From the NCBI RefSeq assembly GCF_001437425.1, contig NZ_JQCD01000024.1, positions 219,863 through 283,862 on the forward strand: a DNA stretch of 64,000 nt. Reading direction: 5' to 3'. Origin of the DNA: Weissella minor (lineage in GTDB: Bacteria; Bacillota; Bacilli; Lactobacillales; Lactobacillaceae). This document shows positions 60,840 to 64,000 of this stretch, piece by piece; position 1 is the stretch's first letter, and each line of letters starts with the position of its first letter. Under the pieces are notes generated by a model. It was given only the letters and a program-made list of their open reading frames with translations, ran no database searches and was not told the DNA's origin. The translations under genes were made by a program, and so were the position numbers.

Positions 60840-63766
60840 TTAAAGCAGAATTAGCAAAAATCAATAAAAATAAGCTCATCAAAATTGCGATGGTGATCAT
60901 TATGCTGATTCCCGCAATTTATTCTGTGACTTTTTTGCGTTCAATGTGGGATCCATATGGGAACTTAGATAAACTACCAGTTGCGGTTGTTAATGAAGAT
61001 AAAACCGTTAAAGTAAAAGATGATAAAGTCAATATTGGTAAAGATATGACGAAAAATCTTTTAAAGAATGATAGTTTGAAATTCGAAGAAGTTGATAGTG
61101 AACATGAAGCAAATCAAAAGTTAAATGATGGTAAGTATTATTTGGAAATTGTTATCCCAAAGAATTTCACAAAAGATTCAATGACTTTGATGGATGATAA
61201 TCCAAAGAAAATGAACATTCAGTATAAAACAAGTGCTGGAAATAACTTTATCGGAGCTAAAGTTGGTGAAGGTGCCATTACTCAGGTGAAGGATGAGGTG
61301 CAAAGCCAAGTCACAAAGACTTATGCACAAACATTGTTGGGTGCTTTCAAAGATGCCGGAAAAGGTATGAAGGAAGCCTCAAAAGGTTCTGCAAAATTAG
61401 GTGACGGACTTGATTCGGCTTCAAAGGGTTCTAAAGATTTAGCAAATGGTGCTAATCAATTAGGCTCTGGTGCTGGTGAATTAGGTAATGGCCTTGGACA
61501 ATATACCGGTGCTGTTGGTCAATTGAACCAAGGTGGTCAAGAACTAGCCGGTGGTCTTGGACAATATACTGGTGCGGTTGGTCAATTGAATCAAGGTGGT
61601 CAACAATTAGCTGGTGGCTTAGGGCAATATACTGGTGCGGTTGGTCAATTGAATCAAGGTGGTCAACAATTAGCCGGTGGCTTAGGACAATACACGGGTG
61701 CTGTTGGTCAATTGAATCAAGGTGGTCAAAAGGTAGCCGGTGGCTTGAATGAACTAGATGGTAAGAGTGGTCAATTACAGGCGGGTGCTAATCAATTAGC
61801 CGGTGGTTTATCAGAAATTAATGGTAAAGGTAGTGATCTACAAGGTGGTGCTAAACAAGTCGCTAATGGGGTTTCTTCATTAAATGAAGGTAGCCAGTCA
61901 CTTGCTAGTGGTTTAGGTCAGTATACTAACGGTGTTTCAAAATTGGTTGATGGTAGCAACAGCTTGAATCAAGGCGTTCAAGATTATACCAAGGGTGTTA
62001 GCCAGGCCCAAGCAGGAAGTGCTGATCTTCAAAAGTCATTAAATGATTTGAATAGCGCGGTTAATGGTGATGATGCCAAAAGTCTTAAGAGCGCAGCGGC
62101 TGCATACAAAGAACAAGTTGATAAGTTATCACAAGCTGGTGGTGCAAATGCAGACGTCAGTGCTAACTTGAAGTCAATGGCTTCTCAAATTGAAAGTTTA
62201 GCTGGATTGGAATCAGCTGATAATTTGACAGACAGTCAAAAACAAACGTTATCGACAAATGTGAAAGGTTTGCAAGACAACTTGAATAGTGTGCAATCAC
62301 AATTGTCAGGTGCATCTTCACAAAATTCAAACTTGTCACAATTGGCATCAGGATATGACCAATTATATGCAGGCATGACTTCTGCCTTTGGAAATGTTGC
62401 AGGATTAGCTGATGGTGCCGGTAAAGTGAATGGTGGTTTGACTGCATTACAACAAAAGAACGATTCTTTGACTTCTGGAAGCCAACAATTAGCAAGTGGA
62501 TTATCTGACTTGGATACAAAGAGCAGCGATCTAAATGCTGGTGCCAACAATTTGGTTGGTGGTACATCTAAGTTGAATGAAGGTAGCCAATCACTTGTTA
62601 GTGGTCTTGGACAATATACAAATGGTGTCTCAAAGCTAAACCAAGGTGGGCAACAAGTTGCTAGTGGTCTTGGTTCATATACAGGTGCTGTTGGTCAATT
62701 GAACCAAGGTGGTCAGCAACTTGCTGGTGGCCTATCAGAATTAAATGGTAAGGGTGGCCAATTACAGTCAGGTGCTAACCAATTGACTGGTGGTTTGTCA
62801 GAATTAAATGGTAAGAGTGGCCAACTACAGTCAGGTGCTAACCAATTGACTGGTGGTTTGTCAGATTTGAATGGTAAGAGCGGTCAACTACAATCAGGTG
62901 CTAATCAACTTGCTGGTGGCCTAACTGAACTTAACAGTAAGGGTGCCGAAATCTATAATGCAGCTGAAATGTTAGCAAATGGTGGTAACCAGCTTAGTGC
63001 CGGGGCCCTAAAGTTGAATGTTGGCCTTGTTGATGCAACAAAGGGTGCTGATGAATTGTCAAAGAAGCTCGGCGATGGTGCTAATGAAACGAACCAAATT
63101 AAGGACAATAAGAAGACCTTTGATATGTTCGGAACACCAATCAAATTGCATGCTTCTGATAGTACGAACACCAAGACAAATGGATATGGTATGGCCCCAT
63201 ACATGTTATCAGTCTATCTTTACGTTGGAATGATTACATTGATGGCTGTGTTAGATATCTTTACACCAGCCATTGTCCCACCAAAGAATGGATTCTCATG
63301 GTGGATCAGTAAGATGATGATGCCATTGTTACTTTCAATTGGTGCGGCATTTGTTGTTTGGTTGTCTTCAATCTTCTTGATTGGAATTCACCCAACAGAA
63401 CCAGGCAAGATGTTGTTTATCTTGATTCTGGCATCGATTACGGATATGGCAATCTTATTCTTGCTGACAGCCGTCTTAGGTAAGTTTGGAACCTTCATTG
63501 CGTTAATCTTGATGGTGCTACAATTGGCGGCATCAGGTGGAACGTATCCAATGGAGTTAACGACGCCATTCTATCGTGCAATTCATCCATTCATGCCAAT
63601 GACTTACTCGATTGAAGGCTTACGTGCCACAATTTCAACGGGTAATAGCATTGTGCAACCAGCGATTGTGTTAATTAGTATTACACTTGTACTATTTGGC
63701 TTAACATGGTTATTCTTTGAATCACAAATGAAGAAGCGTTTTAGCTTTAAACACACTGAAAATTAA
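60836..63766 (+). CDS. YhgE/Pip family membrane protein with tandem repeats
   Basis: The 976-residue protein has one N-terminal helix (about 15-33), a long extracytoplasmic domain (about 40-780), and about six C-terminal ABC-2-like helices (780-960). The family includes the phage infection protein Pip of Lactococcus, a phage receptor, and relatives linked to secretion of small proteins. The extracytoplasmic part is made largely of 21-residue helical repeats (GLGQYTGAVGQLNQGGQQLAG) at residues 219-302 and again at 632-694. Coupled to the Rrf2 gene. GGAGG lies before the start. Confidence 0.9.
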   Translation: MIKAELAKINKNKLIKIAMVIIMLIPAIYSVTFLRSMWDPYGNLDKLPVAVVNEDKTVKVKDDKVNIGKDMTKNLLKNDSLKFEEVDSEHEANQKLNDGKYYLEIVIPKNFTKDSMTLMDDNPKKMNIQYKTSAGNNFIGAKVGEGAITQVKDEVQSQVTKTYAQTLLGAFKDAGKGMKEASKGSAKLGDGLDSASKGSKDLANGANQLGSGAGELGNGLGQYTGAVGQLNQGGQELAGGLGQYTGAVGQLNQGGQQLAGGLGQYTGAVGQLNQGGQQLAGGLGQYTGAVGQLNQGGQKVAGGLNELDGKSGQLQAGANQLAGGLSEINGKGSDLQGGAKQVANGVSSLNEGSQSLASGLGQYTNGVSKLVDGSNSLNQGVQDYTKGVSQAQAGSADLQKSLNDLNSAVNGDDAKSLKSAAAAYKEQVDKLSQAGGANADVSANLKSMASQIESLAGLESADNLTDSQKQTLSTNVKGLQDNLNSVQSQLSGASSQNSNLSQLASGYDQLYAGMTSAFGNVAGLADGAGKVNGGLTALQQKNDSLTSGSQQLASGLSDLDTKSSDLNAGANNLVGGTSKLNEGSQSLVSGLGQYTNGVSKLNQGGQQVASGLGSYTGAVGQLNQGGQQLAGGLSELNGKGGQLQSGANQLTGGLSELNGKSGQLQSGANQLTGGLSDLNGKSGQLQSGANQLAGGLTELNSKGAEIYNAAEMLANGGNQLSAGALKLNVGLVDATKGADELSKKLGDGANETNQIKDNKKTFDMFGTPIKLHASDSTNTKTNGYGMAPYMLSVYLYVGMITLMAVLDIFTPAIVPPKNGFSWWISKMMMPLLLSIGAAFVVWLSSIFLIGIHPTEPGKMLFILILASITDMAILFLLTAVLGKFGTFIALILMVLQLAASGGTYPMELTTPFYRAIHPFMPMTYSIEGLRATISTGNSIVQPAIVLISITLVLFGLTWLFFESQMKKRFSFKHTEN
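61490..61741 (+). repeat. Four 63-bp tandem repeats, array 1
   Basis: Units 61490-61552, 61553-61615, 61616-61678 and 61679-61741 encode the same 21-residue motif with few differences. The close DNA identity favours recent duplication and length variation. Confidence 0.93.
62729..62917 (+). repeat. Three 63-bp tandem repeats, array 2
   Basis: Units 62729-62791, 62792-62854 and 62855-62917 encode GLSELNGKSGQLQSGANQLTG with few differences; a partial fourth follows. Same period as array 1 but a different motif. Confidence 0.92.
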
Positions 63767-63776
63767 TTAATTTTCG

Positions 63777-63816
63777 AATATCAGTTATGCAAAATTGCAT
63801 GGCTGATATTTTTTTG
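63777..63816 (+). terminator. Intrinsic terminator after YhgE/Pip gene
   Basis: AATATCAG..ATGCAA and GCAT..CTGATATT stem with internal loop, then T7. Confidence 0.88.
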
Positions 63817-63913
63817 CAATATTTCAGGTATGTTTTGATATTGAATTGAAATGATTATGGAATAAATGATATTTTAGTGACATTATTGGGTAGTTAAATT
63901 AATAATCTATGAT

Positions 63914-63950
63914 ATAATATATGCAATTAGTTCTAGTAATATAACTAATT
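63914..63950 (+). promoter_or_regulatory. Promoter and leader dyad of the last gene
   Basis: TATAAT at 63914-63919; the -35 is unclear. Downstream, AATTAGTT and AACTAATT (about 63925-63950) form an inverted repeat with a 10-base loop in the leader. Confidence 0.5.
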
Positions 63951-63980
63951 AATACAATTAATGTGGAGGTTCTTTCGTTT

Positions 63981-64000
63981 ATGAAGCCATTACTATTGGT
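63981..64000 (+). CDS. Start of a gene cut by the window end
   Basis: ATG 63981 lies 10 bases behind GGAGGT and opens MKPLLLV. Too little is visible to name it. Confidence 0.6.

Noticed and set aside
62163-62567. 134-codon reverse ORF inside the YhgE/Pip gene
   Set aside because: Shadow of the repeat-rich coding strand; composition is a by-product of the Gln/Gly/Asn-rich repeats.
61490-62917. Regular repeats considered as CRISPR-like array
   Set aside because: Units are contiguous, in frame and without unique spacers, so they are protein-coding tandem repeats.
1-64000. tRNA, rRNA, prophage, CRISPR-Cas or restriction genes
   Set aside because: No sequence with the required structure or protein signatures was recognised on either strand.

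Overview
The window reads as chromosome of a low-GC lactic acid bacterium of the Lactobacillales, most likely of the Weissella/Leuconostoc branch. This rests on gene content (citrate-lyase assembly genes, H2O-forming NADH oxidase, Opp system, PepX, mannose-family PTS, lone glutamate-cysteine ligase, Lsa-type ABC-F protein), strong AAGGAGG-like ribosome binding sites, CcpA cre sites and a T-box leader. The genus is inferred from overall character, not from a marker gene. No rRNA, tRNA, insertion sequence, prophage or CRISPR array is visible. Genes are dense and mostly separated by strong intrinsic terminators, many of them bidirectional.

1-6 kb: the end of a repeat-rich secreted protein with a phage-lysozyme-like domain, citXG, a DJ-1/PfpI protein, proC, a small membrane protein and an alpha/beta hydrolase. 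6-8.3 kb: a cre-controlled operon of a medium-chain dehydrogenase, an unknown membrane protein and a VOC enzyme. 8.4-12.6 kb: a metal/oxidative-stress cluster: fetAB iron export, a PerR-type regulator, a divergent MerR/carboxymuconolactone-decarboxylase pair flanked by two copies of one terminator, and a DyP peroxidase. PerR-like boxes lie in the fetAB and DyP promoters. 12.7-20 kb: a fused PTS IIC-IID protein with a cre on its -10, thiolase, NADH oxidase, a DUF975 protein and an amino acid permease.

20-30 kb: a TetR-controlled ABC exporter, an OpuC/EgtU-type ABC importer, a DUF2273-Asp23 stress operon, a disulfide-oxidoreductase-like flavoprotein lacking the usual catalytic His, methionine aminopeptidase and adenine deaminase. 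30-38 kb: a polytopic glycosyltransferase-like protein, a MacB-like ABC protein, an Lsa-like ABC-F ribosome-protection protein behind a leader with a built-in terminator, and an AT-rich ABC-2 transporter cassette. 38-44 kb: a T-box-controlled M20 peptidase plus acetyltransferase, glutamate-cysteine ligase, and a TetR/amidohydrolase/DUF2316 trio.

44-53 kb: oppDFBCA and pepX, which together take up and trim peptides; the OppA has no lipobox cysteine. 53-64 kb: TerC, PAP2 phosphatase, a P-type cation ATPase, two oxidoreductases, and an Rrf2-type regulator translationally coupled to a large YhgE/Pip protein carrying near-identical 63-bp tandem repeats, behind a strong palindromic operator.

The best leads for undescribed biology are regulatory or degenerate variants rather than one large new system: the T-box on a peptidase gene, the ABC-F attenuator, the PerR/MerR stress cluster with its duplicated terminator, the cre-controlled dehydrogenase/membrane/VOC operon, the TetR/amidohydrolase/DUF2316 trio and the Rrf2-YhgE unit.
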